Assembly (NCBI GenBank): GCA_964560765.1
Contig: CAZLMG010000020.1
Span: forward strand, 1-64,000
Direction: 5' to 3'
Source of the DNA: CAZLMG01 sp964560765
Lineage (GTDB): Bacteria > Bdellovibrionota_B > Oligoflexia > Oligoflexales > CAZLMG01
Length of the DNA: 64,000 nt
Position numbers and translations under genes: made by a program. Position 1 is the first letter of the stretch, and each line of letters starts with the position of its first letter. The notes beneath the pieces are model-generated. The model saw only the letters and a program-made list of their open reading frames with translations. It had not been told where the DNA came from and did no database searches. Positions 1 to 9,200 of the stretch are shown one piece after another.

Positions 1-477
1 GCAGGTGCGGGCTACTTTGCGCTGAAAGCCGAGACGTCAGATAAGACAAACAAAGTATCGAACATCGGCCTATACAACTTCTCCTACGCTATGCCGTTTC
101 AGCAACGCTACGAATTCTCGGTGGGCTACTCACTTTATGTACTTGGTACCTCCAGCTTTGAGCTGGGATTCGGTCCCGACTTTGGTGTGAGCTACTACTT
201 CATGAGCTTGAATGGTGGCAGTCGCATCGAGCTGGCAAACGCCACCTACTCTCACTATGAGCACCTGCGGCCCTTTGCGGGCCTCTACTTCATGCAACGA
301 CAATTCCAATCCATCATTTCTAATTATGCGGGTCTAAGCGCCAGACTCGGCGTCGACTATGCCCTGGAAGCTCAACTCGCCATTCGCGCGTCTCTGGATC
401 TACAGATGCTCAAGGGGCCGTTGAGTTCGAAGTTGCAGGGGACTTCGTTGCTTGTTGGAGCAATTCTGGGTCTCTAA
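1..477 (+). CDS. C-terminal part of an outer-membrane beta-barrel-like protein (cut by window start)
   Basis: The frame is open from base 1 to the TAA at 475-477, so this is the last 158 residues of a gene that starts outside the window. The segment alternates polar and aromatic/hydrophobic residues in short runs split by Gly/Asn turns (for example around YEFSVGYSLYVLG and FGVSYYFMSL), as expected for antiparallel strands of an outer-membrane barrel. It ends in GAILGL and lacks the usual terminal aromatic residue. No family can be named from the fragment. The insertion sequence begins about 15 bases after the stop, so it has not interrupted this reading frame. Confidence 0.6.
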   Translation, partial: AGAGYFALKAETSDKTNKVSNIGLYNFSYAMPFQQRYEFSVGYSLYVLGTSSFELGFGPDFGVSYYFMSLNGGSRIELANATYSHYEHLRPFAGLYFMQRQFQSIISNYAGLSARLGVDYALEAQLAIRASLDLQMLKGPLSSKLQGTSLLVGAILGL

Positions 478-492
478 TAATAGGTCCCCATA

Positions 493-588
493 AACTGGCC
501 CCCATCTTTGTTGCTGGATCAACGATGTCACTTCCTTGTGAACTGGCCCCCATCCTTGTTGCTGGAACAGCGATGTCACTTCCCTGAA
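493..588 (+). repeat. Two tandem 48-bp direct repeats, each carrying the IS left terminal repeat
   Basis: Bases 493-540 and 541-588 are two head-to-tail copies of a 48-base unit with a few substitutions. Both begin AACTGGCCCCCA and contain TTGTTGCTGG and CGATGTCACTTCC. The first 25 bases of each copy pair as an inverted repeat with 1511-1535 at 22 of 25 positions. The insertion sequence therefore has two left ends in a row and one right end. Confidence 0.85.
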
Positions 589-1535
589 ATCAGACAATTG
601 CGTCTAGTGCACCCTTTCACTAGGAAAGGAGTCCACTATGTGCCCACATTGTCACTCTCATCACTTCATCAAACATGGACGATTCAAGGGTTTTGGACAG
701 CAGAATCAGCGGTATCGCTGTCGTAACTGTGGCAAGACCTTCCATTTAGGGAGACGGACGATTCAGCAGTACGATCGGCGTGGCGACGCGAACCGCCCGT
801 TACTCTACGCGCTATGCTCCGGTGTTTCACAGCGTCGAACAGCTCTCTTGCTGAGCATCAAACGGGAAGCGGTTGCGCGGAAAATTCGCAAATATGGCCC
901 CTATTTTCGGCAGTGGCACGAGAAATGGATCGAGAATCGTCGATTCGGCAAAACTTTGCTGTTTGATGAAATGGAGACGTTCGAACATACAAAATGCAAG
1001 CCGCTATCAATTGCAATCGCCGTTGAAGAGCGCTCGCGCATTATCATTTCGACACAAGTTTCTTCCATGCCGGCCAAAGGAAAGCTCGCCGCAGTCGCAC
1101 GAAAGCGCTACGGATTACGCGTCGATCGCCGACCTGAGGCTTTACAAGAAATGATGCGTGACATGCTCCGAGCCAATTCCGAAGCTACTACCATCAAGTC
1201 CGATAAAGCACCTCGGTATCCAAAACTGGTCGCGAAGAACTATCCGGGCGCTGAACACAAGCGTTTCAAGGGGCGGCGTGGCTGCGTCGTCGGCCAAGGT
1301 GAGCTAAAAGCGGGTGGCCACGACCCTCTATTCTACTTGAATCATACGTGTGCCATGATTCGCGATAACCTCAAGCGTATGTCCCGACGAACCTGGTGCA
1401 CGAGCAAGAAGCCAGAGCAACTACAGAATCTTCTGCACATTTACACGGTGTTTCATAATCGATGGCTGGATGGAAGGAGATGCTTGACGGCGATGCTTGA
1501 GGCGCCTCCGCCAGCAACAATCTTGGGGGCCAGTT
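493..1535 (+). mobile_element. IS1-like insertion sequence
   Basis: The element is bounded by terminal inverted repeats: left 493-517 (or the second copy 541-565) and right 1511-1535. The outer 12 bases match perfectly, and a further 10-base match follows a three-base mismatch. It holds one transposase gene. The flanks (485-492 against 1536-1543, or the bases before 541) show no obvious 8-9 bp target duplication. It sits between the stop of the upstream barrel gene and the stop of the downstream minus-strand giant gene, so it is an intergenic insertion whose right repeat overlaps that stop codon. Confidence 0.8.
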
Positions 1536-1537
1536 AA
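638..1537 (+). CDS. IS1-like zinc-ribbon DDE-type transposase
   Basis: This 299-residue transposase starts at ATG 638 behind a strong AGGAAAGGAG ribosome site. The N-terminus has a CPHC...CRNC zinc ribbon (residues 2-33). Catalytic-type motifs follow: DEMETF near residue 110 (first Asp), SDKAPRYP (second Asp), then a C-terminal LNHTCAM...LKRMSRRTWC block that lines up with the IS1 InsB C-terminus (family knowledge). At the position of the IS1 catalytic Glu there seems to be Asn, as in the DDN-type variants of the IS1595/IS1016 group, so the exact family is open. The frame is intact. The last codons and the stop lie inside the right terminal repeat. Confidence 0.85.
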   Translation: MCPHCHSHHFIKHGRFKGFGQQNQRYRCRNCGKTFHLGRRTIQQYDRRGDANRPLLYALCSGVSQRRTALLLSIKREAVARKIRKYGPYFRQWHEKWIENRRFGKTLLFDEMETFEHTKCKPLSIAIAVEERSRIIISTQVSSMPAKGKLAAVARKRYGLRVDRRPEALQEMMRDMLRANSEATTIKSDKAPRYPKLVAKNYPGAEHKRFKGRRGCVVGQGELKAGGHDPLFYLNHTCAMIRDNLKRMSRRTWCTSKKPEQLQNLLHIYTVFHNRWLDGRRCLTAMLEAPPPATILGAS

Positions 1538-4500
1538 TAAATGTCATATAGGGTGTTCAGATAATTGAACACCTGCTGCCTCTCAGTCACCGTCAGTACC
1601 CGATCATAGATAATAACAGCTGCTACCTGCGAATAACTGGCCTGGCTACCATCACCATATGCTCCCAATGAGATTCCATTAGGTCCGCGAAATGCCGCAT
1701 TGGTAGCACTGCCCATCAACTGCCCGTTGGTGAACAATCGTGCATTACTGCTTGCATCCAAGTCACCCATGAAAATGTCCCATTGTCCATCGATGACAGG
1801 AGTTGCGGGATTATGAACCCACGCTAGCGCATGAAACTTATTGCGACCTGCGGAATGATGTCCTAGCAGCCAGTTGTTCGAAAAACCCGCCACGGTTCGA
1901 CTCGGGGCTGGAGTGCTTGACACCACGCGCGCGACCGAAAACACGGTTGATGGCCCTATAGAGTAGTTGACAGTATTTCTTAGTCTCTGGCTACTAGCCC
2001 CCGTTGCCCCATCAAACTCGACTGCTGCACGCCCATTGACTGCTGTCGGTCGCAATACAGGAGAAAGTGCCACTGGCGTCACATCGCCGCCAAGCCCAGT
2101 CAAGTCTCGCCATCGTGACACCGGGTGTCCATCGGCTGTAGCCGCCGTCGTCGCACCAGTATCCTGAAACATCCCCTCACCTGCGATCAACAAAAGCTTC
2201 AAACCGGCTGCTGGCACTCCGAGAGTCGGCGTGAATCGATCCAATTTTGTGGAGAAGTTATCTGTGAGCACGCTGGCACCGCCGCCGTCATATGCCCGAA
2301 CTTCGGCCAGCGCTCCATCGAGCGATGACGCGACGTTTGCAGCGCCTCGGCCCAGCTGCACGCCGCCGCTGGTGTTGACAACGCCAGGAGTATTCGTGAG
2401 CGCCACACTACAGACGGAGGCTCCATTCACATAGGCTTCCAGTGTCGATCCAGTCGAGTCAACCCTTGCGCCCAATTGATGCCACATATTGGGCGGCAAT
2501 AGGAAATCACAGTAGTCATGCTCCATGCCAGCAGCATAGTGCGCTGCGATTCTAGCTGGCGTCAAGGCTTGCTCATAAACTGCAAATTCATCAAACGAGC
2601 CGATGGACCCACTGTCTCCGTTGCGGTTGCCCACTGTGTTGATGTTCGCTGCGCCGTCCCAAGCTATGGACCCAACCTCAACGCCGTCGATATAGTACTT
2701 GGTCGTTGAACCATCACCAACAGCCACCATGTGGTGCCAGCCAGCGCTTAATGTCGACATCAAGAAGTTAGAATCGGAGAAGCCCACGCCGTTGCGAAAG
2801 GCTCCCAGCTTCAGTGCATTGTTTACGTAAATCGGACGGTCATTGGTTGAGGCTCGGACGAACGTACAGCCTTCTGTGGCATTGGCACAGTTGGTCGGGA
2901 AAGGATAACGAAACCAAAGCTCAATACTCCACTCGGCAGCAAGGGTGTAGTTTGGCGAAACGCCGATTCGGCCCGTGCTTGCTGTGTAGAATGATTGATC
3001 TGTAAAGTCCACAAGCGCGCCGGGACTCTGCACTCCCGTCGCACCCGCAACCGTAATTAACCCGATGACATCGTTTGCATCGACAGACGAGTCCGGCACG
3101 TTTGTCCCTGAGACGTCATGGAACCGCCAGTAAATTTTCGGTGAGTCGCTCAATACTTCCGTAGAGTAATTCGAGAATCCGGAACCGGTGCTAATTCGCT
3201 TGGTGCCCAGTGTAATTCCGCGACCAATCGCGTCGCCGTTGCTGAAAACCACTTGATTCCTAGAGATATCATCTAGCTTCACCCAAGTCTCGACTAACAT
3301 ATCATCGTAAGATGCAAGTCCTTCACTGAACTCGACAGCATCATTGTTGCCATCAAACTGCAATGCGTAGGGAGCTGCTGCGGAACCGACTCCGGTCCAA
3401 GATGTCGTGCTAAAATTCAGCAGGTCGCCGACAAAGTTGCCAGTGGCCAGACTCGTCCATTGATCTAAATAGCTGCCGCCGTTAAACCCTGGTTGCACAC
3501 CGTTGGCAAAGCCAGCTTGCAGATCTAACACCAGATCTGACTTGTGATAGTCGGAAGCAACTGAGATATCGATGCTCTGGATATCGCTTCCTGACGCATT
3601 GGTGCCCGTAAATTCTAATCGATAGGCACCAAAGGCAGCGGCGCTTGGGGTCCAGCTAAAAACACCGGTTGCTCCCGAAAAGCTGGCCGTGCCAGGCAGC
3701 GTTGAACAGTTCGCCGCTGCTCCTAAGCCACTCGTCTCGTACCGTTGGAAGGTACAGGTGTAGGTCATGAACTGATCTTTAGCAGGAGAAAAGCGAACAT
3801 TGTTGATATCAATCGCTAAGTTACTACCTGCAGTTAGCGCGTCATTCGGCAGCAGCCGATCCGACAACGCAGTTATCTCCGGATCCCCATCCTGCACGGT
3901 AACCGAGAATATGCGTGTGCTAGACCCGCCATACGGGTCGGAGCCGATGATGCGAAACTCGAAACTTGTGCCCTCATCAGCGAATCGAGGAATCCAATTC
4001 GCCATCTCCCCCGAAAATAGATTGAAGGTTATGTTAGTTCCGTCCTGGTTGACAATGGTCGTACAGAGAGATGCCGCGTTGATCACTGTGCCATCGACCG
4101 TGTTGTCGTAGCGACAAGTGTAGAAGACAGAATCTCCGTCCGCGTCGTAGTCATTCGCAGTACTGGCGTTGTTGTAATTGACTGTCGGCACTAACCATCC
4201 AGCATAAGCGCTAGGGGCTGCTGGCGATGTCAAGTTTGGCGCAGTATTTGGTAACGTCGAAACCGTCACGTCGACATTATTGCCGTCATGCACGCCAAAA
4301 ACGTCCGTCGCTCGGACACGATAGGTATAGGAAGTACCCGGCGAAAGGCCATCGTAACTTCTCTCACTCACCGTACCGCCGATATTCATCACGGTCTCAA
4401 CGAATTCCAGTGCGCCACCACTATTCACTTTGAACACGATATAGGTGATAGCATCGGCCGTGGGATCCCACTGCAGCTTGAGACTATTGTGGGTCACGTT

Positions 4501-6006
4501 GGTGATCTCTCGCAAGCCATCGAAGTCGAGTTGACCGGCACCGACGCCGGAAAGCGCAAATGATGACGAATAGGCCGAGGTATCTCCCGTCGACGACCCA
4601 AAGTTCATCGTGACGATGGTTCCAAGATGCGCCGGCACCGTCGGTCGAAACTTAACTCCGATGATACAAGTTGCCGTTGGCGCCAACTTCGTGGGTGATA
4701 CGGGGCATGTTGAATAGGTTGCCTGGAATGCCGCGTTGCCGACCAATGGAATTTGTAGAAATACATCGACCGACGCGATGTTAGTAATTGTCACCTGAGT
4801 CACGGCCGACTCGGATCCGATCTGCACGTTGCCAAAGTCAACGCTCGCCGGCGAAAACGAAAGAGCCGAGTTGCCAATTTCGCCAAACGACCCATCGCCA
4901 AACAGAATGGCAAAGGTCTCTTCGTCAACTGCTCCGGACTTCTCGCCGCGAACTCGGATCTCAATGCTCTCTGCGGTGTCAACATTCGGCTGCCAAATGA
5001 ACATGCCCTTACGCTCGTCGAACGTCGAAGCCACAGTGCCTGGAATGCCGGCACAAGGACTACCGGCAAGCACTCGACCATCGATGACTGTGTCGTAGGT
5101 ACAGGTGTAAGTGACGCCCGAGTCGTCTTCCGTTATTGTGTTATCAATATCAATCATTAGAGTTTGAGGTGAGTTGACGAAGTAGTCACGCACCGAGGTC
5201 AAACGCACCAGTTCTCCCCGCGGCTCGATGACGGTTACCGCAAAGACGATTTCGCCCTTACCGTAGCGATTTGTACCGGTAATTCTAATCTCATAGGCTT
5301 CTGCGGCGTCCACGCCGGGCACCCATGCCAGGATTCCGCTTTGCGAATCAAACTTAATGGCAGGTTGACCAGGAAGCTTCTGGCAGTTATTGGCGTCGGC
5401 AGCTACCACACCATCTTGGGCCGTATCAAAGGCACACTCGTAAGACATATCCGTATCGCCGTTGACCCGCACATCGTCAAAGTCGAGCAGAAGCTGAGAG
5501 CCGCGCTCGACGATTTGCGCGTCCAAAGCCAACAAGCTCGGACGGTTATCCTTCACGACGTGAATCTTGGCTTGACGACTGTCCGTACCTCTGGAATTGG
5601 AGCCCGAGATACCAATGGAATATTGACCGATCTCCTCATCGGATGGCCACCATTGCAGAACACCTGTCTTGCTGTCGAAACTCGCCAACATGAACCCAGG
5701 AAGTTCCGTGCACGGCTTATGACCACCTTGGCCAGCCTTGGCAAAAGAGCACTGATAGGTCATGCCCTTGTCGTCGCCGGTCGCACTGTTGTTGGCATCC
5801 AGACGAAACTCAGATCCAGCGAATGTTTCCCCCGAGCTGACGCCGATCAAGACTGGCAGCCCAGAGTTCATGACCTGCTGCTGCAAGAAGGCGCCTTCTT
5901 CCAAACCTTCAAAGCTTTCCGTTTGCTCGCAGCCAGAAACGGCAAACAGGACGAGGATAAAACATCCCCGAACCTTAGATGTGGTCTTTTGAATCGCGTA
6001 GCTCAT
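1534..6006 (-). CDS. Giant modular surface lipoprotein (Ig-like/He_PIG, ASH, FN3, LamG)
   Basis: The product is a 1490-residue lipoprotein. The start is ATG 6006 rather than an upstream in-frame ATG, because AGGAGG lies just before it and the signal peptide (VLFAVSGC, Cys26) follows directly. Approximate order: three He_PIG/cadherin-like repeats (50-360), an ASPM-SPD2-Hydin-type domain (370-480), a fibronectin type III domain (485-580), two more He_PIG-like repeats (585-790), LamG/concanavalin-like folds (815-1270), and a last LamG-like domain (1300-1490). Each He_PIG-like repeat carries a Cys pair (YxC...C, mostly followed by xxLPG or xxIPG), suggesting one disulfide per module. Its stop lies within the IS right repeat. 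Likely a surface adhesin or carbohydrate-binding scaffold; the ligand is unknown. Confidence 0.85.
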   Translation of the reverse strand: MSYAIQKTTSKVRGCFILVLFAVSGCEQTESFEGLEEGAFLQQQVMNSGLPVLIGVSSGETFAGSEFRLDANNSATGDDKGMTYQCSFAKAGQGGHKPCTELPGFMLASFDSKTGVLQWWPSDEEIGQYSIGISGSNSRGTDSRQAKIHVVKDNRPSLLALDAQIVERGSQLLLDFDDVRVNGDTDMSYECAFDTAQDGVVAADANNCQKLPGQPAIKFDSQSGILAWVPGVDAAEAYEIRITGTNRYGKGEIVFAVTVIEPRGELVRLTSVRDYFVNSPQTLMIDIDNTITEDDSGVTYTCTYDTVIDGRVLAGSPCAGIPGTVASTFDERKGMFIWQPNVDTAESIEIRVRGEKSGAVDEETFAILFGDGSFGEIGNSALSFSPASVDFGNVQIGSESAVTQVTITNIASVDVFLQIPLVGNAAFQATYSTCPVSPTKLAPTATCIIGVKFRPTVPAHLGTIVTMNFGSSTGDTSAYSSSFALSGVGAGQLDFDGLREITNVTHNSLKLQWDPTADAITYIVFKVNSGGALEFVETVMNIGGTVSERSYDGLSPGTSYTYRVRATDVFGVHDGNNVDVTVSTLPNTAPNLTSPAAPSAYAGWLVPTVNYNNASTANDYDADGDSVFYTCRYDNTVDGTVINAASLCTTIVNQDGTNITFNLFSGEMANWIPRFADEGTSFEFRIIGSDPYGGSSTRIFSVTVQDGDPEITALSDRLLPNDALTAGSNLAIDINNVRFSPAKDQFMTYTCTFQRYETSGLGAAANCSTLPGTASFSGATGVFSWTPSAAAFGAYRLEFTGTNASGSDIQSIDISVASDYHKSDLVLDLQAGFANGVQPGFNGGSYLDQWTSLATGNFVGDLLNFSTTSWTGVGSAAAPYALQFDGNNDAVEFSEGLASYDDMLVETWVKLDDISRNQVVFSNGDAIGRGITLGTKRISTGSGFSNYSTEVLSDSPKIYWRFHDVSGTNVPDSSVDANDVIGLITVAGATGVQSPGALVDFTDQSFYTASTGRIGVSPNYTLAAEWSIELWFRYPFPTNCANATEGCTFVRASTNDRPIYVNNALKLGAFRNGVGFSDSNFLMSTLSAGWHHMVAVGDGSTTKYYIDGVEVGSIAWDGAANINTVGNRNGDSGSIGSFDEFAVYEQALTPARIAAHYAAGMEHDYCDFLLPPNMWHQLGARVDSTGSTLEAYVNGASVCSVALTNTPGVVNTSGGVQLGRGAANVASSLDGALAEVRAYDGGGASVLTDNFSTKLDRFTPTLGVPAAGLKLLLIAGEGMFQDTGATTAATADGHPVSRWRDLTGLGGDVTPVALSPVLRPTAVNGRAAVEFDGATGASSQRLRNTVNYSIGPSTVFSVARVVSSTPAPSRTVAGFSNNWLLGHHSAGRNKFHALAWVHNPATPVIDGQWDIFMGDLDASSNARLFTNGQLMGSATNAAFRGPNGISLGAYGDGSQASYSQVAAVIIYDRVLTVTERQQVFNYLNTLYDIY

Positions 6007-6227
6007 GACACTCCTCCTGACCCCATACATCCAATCTCGGCAGGAAATCTTGAGAAGTTTAGATAAAGCCCTAAAATAATTACAATATTTACTAAACAGA
6101 AAGGATTGGTGGCAGATGACGCACGTGCTGGCGTCAGGCAACGCTCCAAAATGAGAAGGGATGTTGCCATCGCTAGACAACCTGGCTCGGATGTTGCTAA
6201 CAGGCACCTGGATGGCAAGAATCAAGG

Positions 6228-9200
6228 CTAATTTTGACCAAAGACCGCCGGAAGACTTACAGCTTGGCCTGTTCCGCCAGGCCCCGTCCCGATGGCATCT
6301 GTGGCAGATACATTCTGGACGCAGACCTTATTTGGGTCCGTACACTGGCCATTTTCGATCGATGAAAGTGGCACCGACTCGCCGGCGATGAAGCCGCGCG
6401 CTGGCGACTCCGCATAGCTTTCCGCCTTGAGCCGATTCACCGTAATACCACTGACACGGCTACCGTAGTTCGCATCACATTGATAGAGAATGGGTGGTAC
6501 ATCACTGATCCGCGCGATTAACCCGCCAACTAGTCCATCACCACGGACAACATCATTTGGTGTGCCATCTAAATGCACGTTCTGAATGAATGCATGGTTG
6601 GCCTCTGCCGTCAAAACCGCAACCGCCTGTAAATCCTTGCCGCCAGGATATGAGGTATTGATCTTGTAGTCTTCAATCACCAAATTTCGGACGATGCTAG
6701 CTTCGACTTTCGAGAATAGCGCAGCATAGTCATAGCAGTCGCTGCAGGTGCTATTGCCAATTCGCAGCCCCTTGATCTTGAAGCGCACTCCCGTGGGGAC
6801 GCCGTCTTCATTCAGCTCCGCGCCATCGAAGACACTATCGACCAGCGGTAAGGGAAGCCACGAGGATGTGAGCGTTATGTCGTTCATCAGCCGATAATAC
6901 TTCCCACCCTGCTCGCAACATGCACCCAGCTGCGATCGAAGCTCTACTTCCGTGCGAATCTCGACCACCGGCAATAGCTTTGTGCCCACATGACATGGAA
7001 ACTGCGGGACTGTACCTGGGGGAGGCGTGTCATCATCGCCGCCTCCCGTGCTCCAAGTGAAGTTCATCGAATCAGAAATCGATCGCCCCGCGCCATCAAT
7101 GGCGGTCAGAGTGAGAGTATAGGTTCCGTCAAACGCGCCAGCACCGTACTTCTGCCCTGGATTCGCCGGATCGTCCACAGTTGTGGGGTCTGGCAATTCA
7201 ACCTGGGGATTCAGCAGCGCTGCCGTCTGGATGTTGACCTTCTGAGCGTGCGCTCCTCCCGCAACCGTCCATGCGTGACTCTGCACACCGCAGATTGGCG
7301 CAAGCGGTGAACTGGTGACGGTAGCATCCGCCAGTGTCAGCGTTTCCCCAGCAGTTCGATCAGGCCCCGCGGAAACAACCAATGCTGGATCAACGTACGC
7401 AACCAATACTTCATGTGGTACTTGCTGCCCTTGTCCGTTAGTCATAGAGCTCTGATTGCCAGCGCGGTCCTTGATGGAGAAACGAACTGGGTACTGCCCA
7501 TCTTGCAGGATGTTGACCAGGACTTGCGTTCGATTGCTTGGATTTACCGTCAATGTCATCTGCGCAGGTGACGCTGTCGTGCTCCAAGTCGCAGTCGCGA
7601 GATCGATGCTGCCATCCGCTTGAAAGTTGTCGCTCACTGCTGCTGCTAGCGTGAACGATCGCGTCGCGGAACACCTACCAGCAAGCTGCACCGCGGGTGG
7701 TTCCGTATCCCAAATGAGACGAAACGAATCAGCGCTCGCAGAGTTACCAAGGCTGTCTGTAACCTTCAATGACACATCGTACTTACCTTGCGCCGAAACC
7801 GGCTGAACGCTAATGCTCGGCTGAAGGATGCTATCGCTGAACGTAATTGCGCCCATACCGGCCGGCGCATCGCCTGCTGCAGTATAACTCCATTGATACT
7901 GAAAAGGGCCCGTCCCGAGAGCCGCATTGTGCGTTGCGTCACTCTTAACGAAAGAGGCATTGGCCCAGCGGTCCGCACCTGCAGAAAACGAGAGCTCTTG
8001 CTCTCGGACGGTAAAGGTAAACTGTCCTGACGCTTGAATACCAGGCATGCTCAGCACACCGACGTCCAAGGCAAAAACATGAGCGCCAATCCTATTTGCC
8101 GTAAACGTCGGCGTCGCTCCCGCCCCACCCGTAATGGCCGCCTCTGCACCGCTTACTTGCCGCCATTGCATGTGGAAGATGGAGGGATCCGACTGCAATA
8201 CGCCATCCAAGCGAATCTCTACCTGCCCAACCTGTCGAGAATAAACCGGCGACACTTGCAAAACGTCAGGACCGGCTACAACCGTGAGACTCTTGCGCTC
8301 ATACTGGAATTCATCAACGGCAGAAACGCCATCATGATCGACAACCGTCAAACGCAAAACGAACTTCCCAACCTTGTCACCGGCGATTTGAAAGGAAGGC
8401 AGCAGCACCTTCGGATCATTGATTGAAACATCGCCAGCCGACTGTGTGCCGCTTGGGCGAAACGACCAGGTCAGATCGTAAGGCACCGACCCACCCGCAA
8501 TCGAGGCACCGACAGCAGCGAATGTCGCGGAGGTACCGAGCCCATTGAGACCGGCATCAACGACAAGATTCACATAACGATAAGTGAATCGATCCGATTC
8601 CTCGTTGCCTGCGGCATCGACAACTCGCAACTCAAATTCGTAGTCGCCGTACTTAGATTCCGCGATAGTAAAAGTAGGAGTCAAAGATTGGCTGTTAGCA
8701 ATTGAGACGTCAGACTCTGAGGCGCCTTCCGGCCTCAACCATGTCCACACGGGCGATGTATAGGGCAACATGCCTCCGGAAACGACCCCCTGCTGCTGGA
8801 ATTCACGCACATTATTAACCTTATCTGGGCCCGCATTCACGGTCAGTTCCTGCACCATTTGAAAAACAAACTCGTCGCTAGCGGTATTGGCGGGATCGCT
8901 GGCATCTGTAGCGCTTAACCGCAGCGTGTAATCGCCAAATGCATTCTCAGGGACGGTGATATTTGTAATCACACGCTCCTTGATCTCACCTTCATGCAAC
9001 ACTTCAGCACGCTCGCGAATGGAAAATCCCACCTGGTCGGCATTTACTCCCGGTGGTCGGAAAATGGCATCCCAACGCAAGTTGCCGTAGGGGCGACGTC
9101 CGCCGCTCACGTAAGTTATCTGTTCAACTGTTGACGTCTTCTGGTTCAGCTTATCAAGTCCCGCTTCAACCACGAGTGGCGGCGGAGGGGGCGGCCCCTG

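Noticed and set aside
5341..6066. A 241-codon open frame on the plus strand
   Set aside because: It is antisense to the N-terminal repeats of the giant lipoprotein, which has a signal peptide, ribosome site and repeated domains. The antisense translation is Arg-rich and without motifs.
6163..6218. TTGCCATC/GATGGCAA inverted repeat after the PKD-repeat gene
   Set aside because: Eight pairs with a loop of about 40 bases and no T-tract; too weak to call a terminator.
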